From contig CADCTA010000064.1 of the NCBI GenBank assembly GCA_902805675.1, forward strand, positions 1 through 34,654: a stretch of DNA of 34,654 nt. The letters are read 5' to 3'. A program made the translations under genes and the position numbers. This DNA is from an uncultured Chthoniobacterales bacterium. Its GTDB lineage: Bacteria; Verrucomicrobiota; Verrucomicrobiia; Chthoniobacterales; UBA10450. This document shows positions 24,272-32,400 of the stretch, one piece after another. Numbering within the stretch: position 1 is the stretch's first letter; each line of letters opens with the position of its first letter. The notes beneath the pieces are model-generated. The model searched no databases and was not told the DNA's origin. It saw only the letters and a program-made list of their open reading frames with translations.

Positions 24272-24896
24272 GCACCCTGATCGTCTCGATCATGAGAAAC
24301 TTCGTTCCGCGCTAAGCGGTCTCACGATCGGGAATCATGTCGTTGTCCTTGAGGAGACGACATCGACCAACGATGTCGTTGCGCAGCTCGCGCCGGCCAG
24401 GACCGAGGGGCTTGTCGTATTCGCGGAGCGCCAAACTGCGGGCCGCGGACAGTACGGTCGCCGATGGGAGTCCCTCGCGCACAACGGCCTCTGGCTCTCA
24501 GTGCTGCTGCGCCCGCGCATCAGCGTCGCCGAGTCGAGCAAGCTGACGGATCTGCTGGCACAAACAATTGCGGTCACCGTCGCGCAAGTCACCGGTGCGG
24601 CAGCATCGATCAAGCAGCCTAACGACGTCCTCCTCGGCGGACGCAAGATAGCGGGCGTGCTGGTGGAGATGCGAGTTGAAGCGAACGGCGGTTACTGCGC
24701 GATTGCCGGAATGGGAGTCAACGTGAACCACGGTATCGACGACTTTGCCGACGAACTCCGTGCAACCGCAGGATCGATTGCGATGTTCGTAGGTCGCCCC
24801 GTCGACCGGCATGCGTTCGCGATCGCACTGCTGCGGCAACTCGATGCCGCCTATCGCGAGTTCAGCGAAAGTTCTGCAACGCGCGCAACTTCTTAA
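24258..24896 (+). CDS. birA: Biotin-[acetyl-CoA-carboxylase] ligase, monofunctional
   Basis: 212 residues from ATG 24258, inside the last codons of nadC. It activates biotin with ATP and attaches it to the carboxyl carrier protein of acetyl-CoA carboxylase and similar enzymes. The catalytic loop AGRGQYGRRW follows ETTSTNDVV and VVFAERQTAG. KQPNDVLLGGRKIAGVLVE carries the conserved catalytic-site lysine, and GMGVNVNHGIDDF completes the core. It lacks the N-terminal winged-helix domain of E. coli BirA, so it should not be a repressor. The C-terminal SH3-like domain seems absent or very short. The end overlaps convergent trpD by 35 bases. Confidence 0.93.
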   Translation: MSPAEHPDRLDHEKLRSALSGLTIGNHVVVLEETTSTNDVVAQLAPARTEGLVVFAERQTAGRGQYGRRWESLAHNGLWLSVLLRPRISVAESSKLTDLLAQTIAVTVAQVTGAAASIKQPNDVLLGGRKIAGVLVEMRVEANGGYCAIAGMGVNVNHGIDDFADELRATAGSIAMFVGRPVDRHAFAIALLRQLDAAYREFSESSATRATS

Positions 24897-25911
24897 GCGC
24901 GGCGCCGCTGTCGATCTGTTGCTGCGCAAACCAGATCCCCTCGCCCATGTCGCGAGCGAGACCAGCGGCGATGAAAGCGCCGGCCGCATTCACGAGCGCC
25001 ATGTCACGCTTCGGACCTTTCAGCTCGCCGCCAAGAATCGCAGTGAGCGTCTTCGCGTTCTCAGCTGCGTCACCACCACGTAACTCCTCGAGCTTCGCCG
25101 GCTTGATGTTCAGCCAGCGGGTATCCATCACGGCCGAATGCACCGTGCCGTCGACCAGTTCGGCGAGCGTCGTCGCGCCGCTGATCGAGATGTCGTCGAT
25201 GCCTCCGCTTTCATCCGTCAGGCCGTGGACCACCCACGCGCGTTCGCGTTCCAGGCGGCGCAACACCTCGGCAAAAATGCTCGTCAGTCGTGGCGCATAG
25301 ACGCCGATCAGCTGCCGCTGCGGACGCGCCGGGTTCAACAACGGGCCGAGGAGGTTGAAGATGCTGCGAGTCTTGGCCCGCGCCAGTCTTGCCCGCGTCG
25401 AGGCGAGCGCGCGGAAGGCGGGATGATACTGCCGCGCAAAGATAAATCCGAGCCCCAGCCGCTCAACGCACGCCTTCAACTCCTCGGGCGGCCACTCTAG
25501 CTTCACCCCGAGCGCTTCCAGCACGTCCGCGCTGCCGCACGATGAGGTGACGCTGCGATTGCCATGCTTCACGACGACGGCTCCGCCTGCGGCCAGGATG
25601 AACATGATCGTGGTCGAGACATTGAAAACGTTAAGGCCGGATCCGCCCGTGCCGCAGACGTCGATCATCGGTCCGGAGACATTCGCCGGGTCGATCATCG
25701 GATTGACCGCGCGATCGATCAGCTGCTCGACGAAGTTCGCGATCTCCTCCGCTGTCTCGCCTTTCTGGTGCAGCGCGGTCAGGAAATCTGCTTTGTCGTC
25801 ATCGCTGGTCGTGTCGGATAGCAACAGCGTCACTCCGACCGCCACCTCGGCGCGATCCAGATCGTTGCCCGCGCGCAGCTGCTCGATCAGCCCTTTGATT
25901 TTCGCCTGCAC
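24862..25911 (-). CDS. trpD: Anthranilate phosphoribosyltransferase
   Basis: 349 residues from a GTG start. It joins anthranilate with PRPP to give phosphoribosylanthranilate, the second step of tryptophan synthesis. Motifs are MIDVCGTGGSGLNVFNVSTT (PRPP-binding GTGG loop, with Ser where Asp is common), VKHGNRSVTSSCGSADVLEA, RSIFNLLGPLLNP, and VVHG with GIDDISISGATT in place of the usual Asp-Glu pair. The N-terminal four-helix domain (MQAKIKGLIEQLRAGNDLDR) is typical. No other trp gene is present, so the pathway is dispersed. It starts seven bases after the upstream siroheme-decarboxylase-like gene stops, indicating one transcript. The 3' end overlaps convergent birA by 35 bases. Confidence 0.93.
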   Translation of the reverse strand: MQAKIKGLIEQLRAGNDLDRAEVAVGVTLLLSDTTSDDDKADFLTALHQKGETAEEIANFVEQLIDRAVNPMIDPANVSGPMIDVCGTGGSGLNVFNVSTTIMFILAAGGAVVVKHGNRSVTSSCGSADVLEALGVKLEWPPEELKACVERLGLGFIFARQYHPAFRALASTRARLARAKTRSIFNLLGPLLNPARPQRQLIGVYAPRLTSIFAEVLRRLERERAWVVHGLTDESGGIDDISISGATTLAELVDGTVHSAVMDTRWLNIKPAKLEELRGGDAAENAKTLTAILGGELKGPKRDMALVNAAGAFIAAGLARDMGEGIWFAQQQIDSGAALKKLRALQNFR

Positions 25912-25917
25912 AAGTCC

Positions 25918-27024
25918 CTAAACCGGCTGCGCGGCGATCTCTGCGCGCCATTGCCGGTAGATTTGAGGCGCGATCTCCGACGGCTTGATCTCGCTGCGCC
26001 CGCCCCAGAACACATTCGTGTAGCTCACCGGAATGCCACAGGCCGCGAGATGATCGTCGATCGCGCGCTTGTGCTCGAGCAGCAGCTGTTTGTCCGATCC
26101 GTGCGCGACGGCCATGATGTTGACGTTCTTGAACTCGGCCCCGGCCTCGCGCCAGTAGCAGTGCGTGAGGATGTGATGCCGCCCGACCTCGCCGCCCGCC
26201 TCCAGCTCACGCCCCTGCGGCACGGCCCAGTGGAAGAGCGCGTTGAACCGCGTCACACGCACGCCGCCGCTCGACGGCTTCACGTGTTCGAGAAAAGTGG
26301 AGAAACGCCCGACGATTTTCCGCGCGTTCAATTCTTCCGCGACGCGGTAAAACTCTTCCACGGAAACACCCGCCTCCGCCGCTCGCGAAAGCCACGGTGT
26401 CGGCTGAATTTCCTCGGGCGTGAATTCGCGTTTTAACGCGACGAGCACCTGCCATTCGAGCTCGTTGAGGCTGGCGACTTGCACGCGCGCCATCGTTGCT
26501 GGCCGGTCAGCTTTGCTGCCGGGCTCGACCGTCTTCCGCCGCACATGCCCGACTCCCAGCGTGAAGATCCCCTTCGCGGGCATGAGCCGGAAGTGATCGG
26601 CTCCGACGCGCTCGACCAGCAACTCGCAGTGCTGCTGGATTGAAAATCCCTGCGGCACTTTCACTGTCGTCCAAAGCTTATAGTCGGAACCCGCGGTCAC
26701 GGTGTCCGTCGAGCGCAGCACCACGTGGCCGGAGAACGGGTCCTGTTGAAACATGTAATCGAACGCGGAGTCGATCCGCTCGGGCGCGACTTTCCACGCC
26801 ACCAGCGCCCCGTCGGCAAGATTCGTCGCGAGCAATGTTTGCCTAACACGCCGCACCGTCCCTGCACGCAGCATCGCCGCGATGCGCTCCATCACGACGG
26901 CGACGTCGAGGCCCGACCGCCGGGCGATCTCCTCGAACGGCTCGCGCACGAAGCCTTCGATTTTGTCTTCCGAGATGGCGAGAATCTTCTCGTTAGTCGG
27001 ATCGGTGTGTTCGACCGGAAGCAT
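25918..27024 (-). CDS. Two-domain AsnC/Lrp-like protein, probable siroheme decarboxylase (AhbA-AhbB-like fusion)
   Basis: 368 residues. ATG 27024 is chosen; the frame continues 46 codons up into unconserved arginine-rich sequence. Two similar halves each have a winged-helix segment and a ferredoxin-like domain. The first is about 10-185 (PFEEIARRSGLDVAVVMERI; TVRRVRQTLLATNLADGALV; AWKVAPERIDSAFDYMF). The second is about 190-365 (FTPEEIQPTPWLSRAAEAGV; RKIVGRFSTFLEH; RFNALFHWAVP; ILTHCYWRE; IMAVAHGSDK). The AWKVP/HWAVP strand, the HCYxR motif and the M-x-V-x-H strand fit the AhbA/AhbB/NirDLGH family. These proteins decarboxylate siroheme to didecarboxysiroheme for heme d1 or alternative heme synthesis. 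The first half lacks HCYxR (GHVVLRS instead), so it may be structural. A plain AsnC-type regulator is the alternative. It is probably co-transcribed with trpD. Confidence 0.65.
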   Translation of the reverse strand: MLPVEHTDPTNEKILAISEDKIEGFVREPFEEIARRSGLDVAVVMERIAAMLRAGTVRRVRQTLLATNLADGALVAWKVAPERIDSAFDYMFQQDPFSGHVVLRSTDTVTAGSDYKLWTTVKVPQGFSIQQHCELLVERVGADHFRLMPAKGIFTLGVGHVRRKTVEPGSKADRPATMARVQVASLNELEWQVLVALKREFTPEEIQPTPWLSRAAEAGVSVEEFYRVAEELNARKIVGRFSTFLEHVKPSSGGVRVTRFNALFHWAVPQGRELEAGGEVGRHHILTHCYWREAGAEFKNVNIMAVAHGSDKQLLLEHKRAIDDHLAACGIPVSYTNVFWGGRSEIKPSEIAPQIYRQWRAEIAAQPV

Positions 27025-27089
27025 TGCGCCTGTAAATAGCCGCCACACTCCGCATTGTCCAACCTGCGGCCGCGGAACCCGGCAGCCGG

Positions 27090-27773
27090 TCAGGCGGCCG
27101 TCGCGTAGGTGAGCACCGCGACGTAGTGGCAGAGGGTGCCGCCGAGCACGAAGAGGTGCCACACAAAGTGATTATAGCGCACGTGTTCTCGCACGAAGAA
27201 GATGATGCCCGCCGTGTAAGCCACGCCGCCTGCTGCCAGCCAGGCGATCGTAGATGCCGGCACCGCGAGCGCGAGTGGACGGATGACGAGCAGCACCAGC
27301 CATCCCATCACGAGATAGAGGCAGAGGGAAAGCCGCGGGCGATGCAGCACTCCTTTGGTCGCTTTCATGCACACTCCGAAGATCGCAAACACCCACACGA
27401 CGACCAGCACGGTCCAACCCCACGGCCCGCGGAGTGGACCAAGCGCTAAAGGCGTGTAGGTGCCGGCGATCAGCAGAAAGATGGCCGAGTGATCCACCAC
27501 CTGCAGGAAACACTTGAACGGCGTCTGCGGCCACGCGTGGTAGAGCGTCGAGCCCAGGTAGAGCAGCAATATCGTCGCCGCATAAACAATCGCGCCGGCG
27601 AAGAAGTGTGGGCTGCCACGTTCCCAGGCGGCGCCGATCAAAATCGGCGCGCCAATCATCGCCGCGAGGAGTCCAACGCCGTGGCTCAGGCTGTTGGCCA
27701 GCTCTTCGCGATGGGATTGCGTCCATCTGACCGGGTGGCGCATTCCTTCGGGCAATTGCATCGCGGCAGGCAT
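27090..27773 (-). CDS. Hemolysin III family (PAQR-like) membrane protein
   Basis: 227 residues from ATG 27773. Seven hydrophobic helices span about 30-222. The conserved polar motifs of the HlyIII/PAQR fold are present: EELANSLSHGVG near the start, GSTLYHAWPQ, DHSAIFLLIAGTYTPLALG, and HFVWHLFVLGGTLCHYVAV near the end. The Ser, Asp and three His are expected to bind a metal in a membrane-embedded hydrolase site. Despite the name, most bacterial members are not shown toxins, and the true role here is unknown. It lies 65 bp upstream of the siroheme-decarboxylase-like gene on the same strand, so it may head that unit. It is divergent from the HAD hydrolase gene. Confidence 0.93.
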   Translation of the reverse strand: MPAAMQLPEGMRHPVRWTQSHREELANSLSHGVGLLAAMIGAPILIGAAWERGSPHFFAGAIVYAATILLLYLGSTLYHAWPQTPFKCFLQVVDHSAIFLLIAGTYTPLALGPLRGPWGWTVLVVVWVFAIFGVCMKATKGVLHRPRLSLCLYLVMGWLVLLVIRPLALAVPASTIAWLAAGGVAYTAGIIFFVREHVRYNHFVWHLFVLGGTLCHYVAVLTYATAA

Positions 27774-27789
27774 TTTAAGGACTCTGCCC

Positions 27790-27816
27790 CTGACGCGAAA
27801 CCGGAATTCGCGTCAG
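27790..27816. promoter_or_regulatory. Perfect 10-bp inverted repeat in a divergent promoter region
   Basis: CTGACGCGAA (27790-27799) and TTCGCGTCAG (27807-27816) are perfect reverse complements separated by seven bases. The site lies 17 bp upstream of the hlyIII start and 51 bp upstream of the HAD start. Size, symmetry and placement fit a dimeric repressor operator acting on one or both genes. A hairpin near the start of a transcript is the other reading. Confidence 0.5.
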
Positions 27817-27866
27817 ACGCAAAATTGCGCGAAGACCGGTCCCGCCCTCCCGAGCGAACGTAGTGC

Positions 27867-28550
27867 ATGCCAGGCCCGCCACCGCTCAAAGCAATCTTCT
27901 TCGATGCGGCCGGCACGCTGTTCCATCTACCAAAAGGTGTCGGTTATCATTACGCGATCGCCGGACGTGACGTCGGCTTGGACCTCGAAGCGCGAGCTGT
28001 CGATCGTGCCTTCGCATCGGCGTGGAAGCAGATGCCGCGGCGCGAGACAACCCGCGCGCCACGCGAGGATGATGATAAAGGCTGGTGGCGCGAGCTCGTC
28101 GATCGGGTGATGGACGAGGTCGCGCCCGCGACACACGAGTTCGACCGCGACGCGTTCTTCGAGGCGGCCTACGGGCACTTTGCCGAGCCCGGCGTGTGGG
28201 AACTGTTTCCAGAAGTGCTGGAGGTGCTCCAATCTCTGCGTCCGCAATATCGACTGGCAGTCATCTCCAATTTCGACGGCCGGCTCCGGGTGATCGCGGA
28301 GCAACTCGGCATCTCGAAGTTCTTCGAGCACCTCGTCATCTCCAGCGAAGTTGGAGCCGACAAACCGGAGCCTTTTATCTTCGAACGCGCGCTCCAGCTT
28401 CTTGGCGTGTCGCCTAACGAGGCATTGCACGTCGGCGACGATCCGAAGGGCGACTGGGAGGGAGCGGCCGCGGCGGGCATGCATGTCTTTCGCCTCGATC
28501 GACCGCAGAACTCATTGCGCGACGTGGTGGCGGCTTGCGCCTCCATCTGA
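27867..28550 (+). CDS. HAD superfamily hydrolase (HAD-IA, HDHD3-like)
   Basis: 227 residues from ATG 27867. The HAD motifs are in order: nucleophile Asp13 in AIFFDAAGTLFH (motif I), Ser in LAVISNFDGR (II), Lys in VGADKPEPFIFERAL (III) and acidic HVGDDPKGDWEGA (IV). A helical cap of about 80 residues sits between I and II. The residue two after the nucleophile, usually the general-acid Asp, is Ala (DAAGT). This occurs in HDHD3-like members and in phosphonoacetaldehyde hydrolases (DxAGT). No phosphonate gene is near, so I keep a general phosphatase-type call. It is divergent from hlyIII and precedes tRNA-Lys by 26 bp. Confidence 0.88.
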   Translation: MPGPPPLKAIFFDAAGTLFHLPKGVGYHYAIAGRDVGLDLEARAVDRAFASAWKQMPRRETTRAPREDDDKGWWRELVDRVMDEVAPATHEFDRDAFFEAAYGHFAEPGVWELFPEVLEVLQSLRPQYRLAVISNFDGRLRVIAEQLGISKFFEHLVISSEVGADKPEPFIFERALQLLGVSPNEALHVGDDPKGDWEGAAAAGMHVFRLDRPQNSLRDVVAACASI

Positions 28551-28576
28551 ACTGGACTACAACGGAAGCTCCTCGC

Positions 28577-28648
28577 GGGTTGGTAGCTCAATGGTAGAGC
28601 AGCGCCCTTTTAAGGCGTTGGTTGTGGGTTCGAGTCCCACCCGACCCA
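28577..28648 (+). tRNA. tRNA-Lys (anticodon UUU)
   Basis: A complete 72-base cloverleaf can be drawn by eye. The acceptor stem pairs GGGTTGG with CCGACCC (one G-T pair), discriminator A28648. The D stem is GCTC/GAGC. The anticodon stem GCGCC/GGCGT holds loop CTTTTAA with anticodon TTT at 28609-28611. The T arm is GTGGG-TTCGAGT-CCCAC. The 3' CCA is not encoded, so it must be added afterwards. No other RNA gene lies nearby. The 276 bp from here to the sigma factor gene hold nothing I recognise. Confidence 0.97.
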
Positions 28649-28924
28649 CACCTTCAGAAAGCACGCGCCGCGTAGCCACGAGCGAGGCCACGGCGAGGCG
28701 CGCGCAATCCGTCGAGAGCGACGCGCAGGCCCGCAATCGCGCTCATCTCTTCCGCAAACACAGCCGAGGCGGTGTGGGTCTCCACCACGGCAGCACCACC
28801 GCGAAACCGGCGAAAAACCAGCAACCAGTCGTACGAAGCGGGGTGAATGCACGCCCTTTCAGAGAGTCGATGTGGGCAGGAGTTTGGGATCGCTATCGAG
28901 GGCAGGTTCTACTATCCCACAGTG

Positions 28925-29476
28925 GTGGCGGACATTACGTTCATTCTTGACGCTCTCAGGCAGAACGACGGCGACGCCTCTGGAGCTCTGCTGACTCAGG
29001 TCTACGCCGAACTGCGCACGATCGCCCGCACCAAGATGGCGGGCGAACGACCGGGCCACACGCTGCAACCAACGGCGCTCGTGCACGAGGCGTGGTTGCG
29101 GCTCGGTGATCAGCGGTTTGCGAACCGCGCGCATTTCTTCAGCGCGGCAGCTGAGGCGATGCGGCGAATCCTGATCGACAGTGCACGGCGGCGGACCGCA
29201 GCACGCAATGGTGGCGGCGTGGCGCACGTGAACGTGGATGACGTGGAGATCGTGGCTCCGGCAAAGGATGAGGAGATGCTGGCGATCCACGACAGACTCG
29301 ACGCGCTCGCCGAGCATGATGGACGGAAAGCGGAGCTGGTGAAGCTGCGGTACTTTGCTGGGCTGACGATCGAGGAAGCCGCGGACGTCCTGGGTATCTC
29401 CGCGCCGACGGCGAAGCGGGATTGGACATATGCGCGCGCGTGGCTTTTCCGGTCGATGGACGCTGTAGCGACGTGA
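28925..29476 (+). CDS. ECF-family RNA polymerase sigma factor
   Basis: 183 residues if GTG 28925 is the start (MADITFILDALRQNDGDASG, matching the usual start of this subfamily). A frame extension to ATG 28847 and a GTG at 28922 are alternatives. Region 2 includes VYAELRTIARTKMAG, TLQPTALVHEAWLRL and FFSAAAEAMRRILID. Region 4 includes KLRYFAGLTIEEAADVLGIS with the helix-turn-helix APTAKRDWTYARAWL. TLQPTALVHEA is the hallmark of the TIGR02999-type ECF group of Planctomycetes, Acidobacteria and Verrucomicrobia. No anti-sigma gene is present. Instead the stop overlaps the start of a WD40 Ser/Thr kinase in GTGA, so phosphorylation is a plausible control of the factor, as proposed for such pairs. 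Confidence 0.93.
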   Translation: MADITFILDALRQNDGDASGALLTQVYAELRTIARTKMAGERPGHTLQPTALVHEAWLRLGDQRFANRAHFFSAAAEAMRRILIDSARRRTAARNGGGVAHVNVDDVEIVAPAKDEEMLAIHDRLDALAEHDGRKAELVKLRYFAGLTIEEAADVLGISAPTAKRDWTYARAWLFRSMDAVAT

Positions 29477-32400
29477 TACCACCACGGGTCGGCGATGCGC
29501 AGGCGGCGCGGGTTTCCGAAATTTTTAGTGCTGCGGTAGACCTTCCCAACGACGAGCGGCGGGCGTTTCTCGCGAACGCGTGCGGAGGGGCCGAGGCGCT
29601 GCACGCCGAGCTGTGCGCGCTGCTCACTGCGCATGAAGCCGCGGGCGCGTTCATGCAGGACGACGAGGGCCTTTCGCCTGATCTGGAGGCACAATGGGCG
29701 CGACTCAAGCCGGAGGGCGCAGGAGACCGCATCGGGCGCTACAAGCTCCTGCAGGAGATCGGCGAAGGCGGGTTCGGCACAGTTTGGATGGCGGAGCAGA
29801 TGGAGCCGGTGTCGCGGCGGGTGGCGCTAAAGATCATCAAGCTCGGCATGGATACGCGCGAGGTGATCGCGCGGTTTGAGAGCGAGCGGCAGGCGCTCGC
29901 GATGATGGACCACCCGAACATCGCGCAGGTCTTCGATGCGGGGGCGACGCCGCTGGGGCGTCCGTTTTTCGTGATGGAGCTGGTGCGGGGCATTCCGATC
30001 ACGGAGTACTGCGACGAGGCGGGGCTCGGCACGCGCGAACGACTGGCGCTCTTTGGCGATGTCTGCTCCGCGATCAACCACGCGCACCAGAAAGGTGTGA
30101 TCCACCGGGACATCAAGCCGTCGAACGTGATGATTACGCTACATGGCGAGAAGGCGGTGGCGAAAGTGATCGACTTCGGGATCGCGAAGGCGACGGAGGG
30201 GAAGCTGACCGAGAAGACGCTCTTCACGCGCTTCGAGCAATTCATCGGCACACCCGTTTACATGAGCCCGGAGCAGGCGACCTGGAGCGGGCTGGATGTG
30301 GACACGCGGAGCGACATCTACTCGTTAGGCATTTTGCTCTACGAGCTGCTGACTGGGAAACCGCCCTTCGATGCGCAAACGATGGCCTCGGCGGGGCCGG
30401 ACGAGATGCGACGAATGATTCGCGATGTCGAGCCGGCGAAGCCCTCCAGCCGCCTGCGCACCACCGCAGCTGAGGAGCGGACGCGAATCGCCAAAGCGCG
30501 CCAGATCCAGCCGTCTAAAGTAAACAGCCTGGTCGAGCCCGATCTCGATTGGATCGTGATGAAGGCGATCGATAAAGATCGCGCGCGCCGTTACCAGACC
30601 GCGAACGGGCTGGCGCAGGACATTGAGCGTTTCCTCGCGGACAAGACGGTCAACGCACGTCCGCCGAGCGCGGCTTACCAATTCCGGAAGTTTGCCCGGC
30701 GTCACAAGGTCGCACTGCGCGTGGCGGCGGGAATTGTGACTGTGCTGCTCGCCGGAACCGTAGTGAGCACGTGGCAAGCGGTCCGCGCCACGAGGGCTGA
30801 GCAACGCGCCAGAGAACAGAGCCGGCTGGCGGACACACAGCGAATGCGCGCCGATGACGCGGCGGAAGCTGCCCAGCAGAACCTTTACTACGCGCAGATG
30901 CATCTTGGCCAACCGACGTGGCGCGAGCACCGCGGCCTCAAGTATCTGCGCGAGATTCTCGGCAAGTGGCTCCCGGTGACTGCGTCTCCGGATCGGCGCG
31001 GCTGGGAGTGGTATTATCTTGCCGCGCTTCCCCACCAAAACGTTCACACCTTCACGTCTGCTGTCGGCATAAACGCCGGCCGCACCAGCGTCGTTACGTG
31101 GCATATCGAGAGCAGGCGCCTCGCCGAAGGAACTGCGGACGGCGTCATCCGAGTCTGGGACGCAGATCGGCAACAAACAACGCTGACGTTGCAAGGGCCG
31201 GTGCCGGGCGTTGAATACTGGGGCAGCGAGTGGATCGCGTGGAGCCCGGATGGCACCAAGCTCGCCGCAGGCGGTCGTGACGGCACCGTGCATGTCTGGG
31301 CCGCGGCATCGGGAGAGAAATTGCGCGTCCTGAAGACGCACGAAATTCTGCTCCGCACCGTCGCGTTCAGCTCGGATGGAACGCGTCTCGCCGCCTGGGG
31401 AGCGGGTGGAACGATCACGATCTGGAACGTCGAGACTGGCACGCCGGTCGCGGAAATCGTCCATCCAGGAGCGGTCAGTGAAGGCGCCTGGAGTCCGGAC
31501 GATCGCCTCCTCGCCTCCGGCCATGGAGACGGGACGGTGACTTTTTCCGAGACAGAAACCGGCGCACCGATTGTCTCACTGCAGGCGCAGGCGGATCAGA
31601 TCTATGACGTGGCGTGGAGTCCCGACAGCACGCGCATCGCGACGACGAGTGCGAACGACTTCTTCGTGAATGTGTGGGAAGTCGCTTCGCAGCAGAAGGT
31701 GCTTGGGCCGCTGCGACATTCTCACGGAATTACGTCGATTGCCTGGGAGCCGAACGGGCGGCGGATCGCGACCGGCAGCATGGACCAGGCGCTCAAAGTC
31801 TGGGATGCAGCCAGCGGCCGCGAAATCGTGACGCTGCGCGGACATGACGACTCGATCAGCTCGATCGCGTGGGGACCGGATGCGCATCTCGCTACCGCTG
31901 GCGGCGATGGCACCATGAAGGTCTGGGATTCACTCCATGATCAGGAGGCGAGTGTCGTGGCCGCGGACCGGCGGCGCACCACCGCCGTCGCCTGGAGCCC
32001 GGATGGCAGCCGGCTCGCTGCCGCGGGCGACGAGGGGATCATCCGGATCTGGGATGCGGCGACGCGCCGCGAGCAGCTCGCGATCCCAGCGCACGACGAG
32101 CGCAAGATCGTTCCGCAATACGGGCTCATTCGCGCGCTCGCCTGGAGCCCGGACGGAAGGCGGCTCGCTTCCGCAGGACTCGACGGAACTGCCACGATAT
32201 GGGATGCCGCCACCGGCCGGGAAGTGTTCGGCTTTCCGGGTGGTCACGGCGCGGTCTGGTCTGTCGCCTGGAAGCCGGACGGAACCGCTCTCGCTGCCGG
32301 CTTGCAGGACGGCACGATTGGAATTGCCGAGCATCTCAACAAGACTGCGACGGTTCGCCTTTTCAAGGCACACGAAAACCCTCGGCGCGCCGGTAGGGTC

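Noticed and set aside
27025-27162. 46-codon extension of the siroheme-decarboxylase-like gene
   Set aside because: It is arginine-rich, unconserved in character and runs into the end of hlyIII; ATG 27024 starts acceptable sequence.
27090-27773. True haemolysin
   Set aside because: The family name is historical; the sequence shows a PAQR-type membrane fold and gives no evidence of toxin activity.
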